From assembly GCA_007130585.1 (NCBI GenBank), contig SLSE01000111.1, forward strand, positions 1 through 5,297: a DNA stretch of 5,297 nucleotides. Reading direction: 5' to 3'. Position 1 is the stretch's first letter. Each line of letters starts with the position of its first letter. Positions 5,292 through 5,297 of this stretch are shown here, piece by piece. Position numbers and translations under genes: made by a program. This DNA is from Syntrophomonadaceae bacterium. Its GTDB lineage: Bacteria > Bacillota > Dethiobacteria > DTU022. The notes below the pieces were generated by a model. That model did no database searches and was not told the origin of the DNA. It saw nothing but the letters and a program-made list of their open reading frames with translations.

Positions 5292-5297
5292 CCTCCT
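5292..5297 (-). promoter_or_regulatory. Ribosome binding site of dodecin
   Basis: AGGAGG on the minus strand lies at the very edge of the window, 7 nt before the GTG start. The consensus match with ideal spacing makes the GTG start secure and suggests strong translation. The promoter must lie outside the window. Confidence 0.8.

Noticed and set aside
1..5297. CRISPR arrays, tRNA/rRNA genes, insertion sequences, attachment sites
   Set aside because: No regularly spaced repeats, cloverleaf-like segments, transposase motifs or long terminal repeats were seen on reading both strands.

Overview
The window is a compact, one-directional (minus strand) stretch of a bacterial chromosome. It probably comes from a Bacillota/Clostridia member of the Peptococcaceae/Desulfotomaculum type. 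The support is indirect: strong purine-rich Shine-Dalgarno sites, mixed ATG/GTG/TTG starts, a secreted amidase with a copper-amine-oxidase-N-like module followed by beta-rich domains, and LigD-type end-joining proteins. No 16S or other lineage marker is present, so this placement is an inference.

Read in the direction of transcription (right to left), the layout is as follows. (1) A dodecin gene at 5060-5284. (2) A 171-bp non-coding gap (4889-5059) with two hairpins, a TATAAT box and a cluster of GCAGG/CCTGC inverted repeats. (3) A stand-alone LigD-type 3'-phosphoesterase (PE) at 4253-4888. (4) A large exported N-acetylmuramoyl-L-alanine amidase at 1981-4212. (5) A stand-alone LigD-type primase-polymerase (POL) at about 1003-1884. 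(6) A stand-alone LigD-type ATP-dependent DNA ligase (LIG) from 1006 to the left edge, where it is cut within what looks like its last few codons. No stretch over 300 bases lacks a gene.

PE, POL and LIG are the three catalytic activities that many bacteria fuse into one LigD protein for Ku-dependent non-homologous end joining (NHEJ). Here they are three separate polypeptides. POL and LIG overlap by ATGA and are probably translationally coupled. PE cleans 3' ends, POL fills or adds (ribo)nucleotides, and LIG seals the break. The end-binding partner Ku is not in the window and would be expected nearby.

The most notable feature is the cell-wall amidase gene placed between PE and POL on the same strand, 40 bp after PE and about 90 bp before POL. 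I see no convincing U-tracted terminator between these genes, so repair and wall-hydrolase genes may be co-transcribed. A sporulation or germination link is possible but only inferred. The gap upstream of PE is the best place to look for undescribed regulation. The PE start codon has no Shine-Dalgarno, lies in the loop of a small hairpin, sits about 9 nt after a TATAAT box, and one hairpin arm could pair with either of two partners. I did not find clear evidence of a wholly new system, CRISPR array, mobile element or RNA gene.
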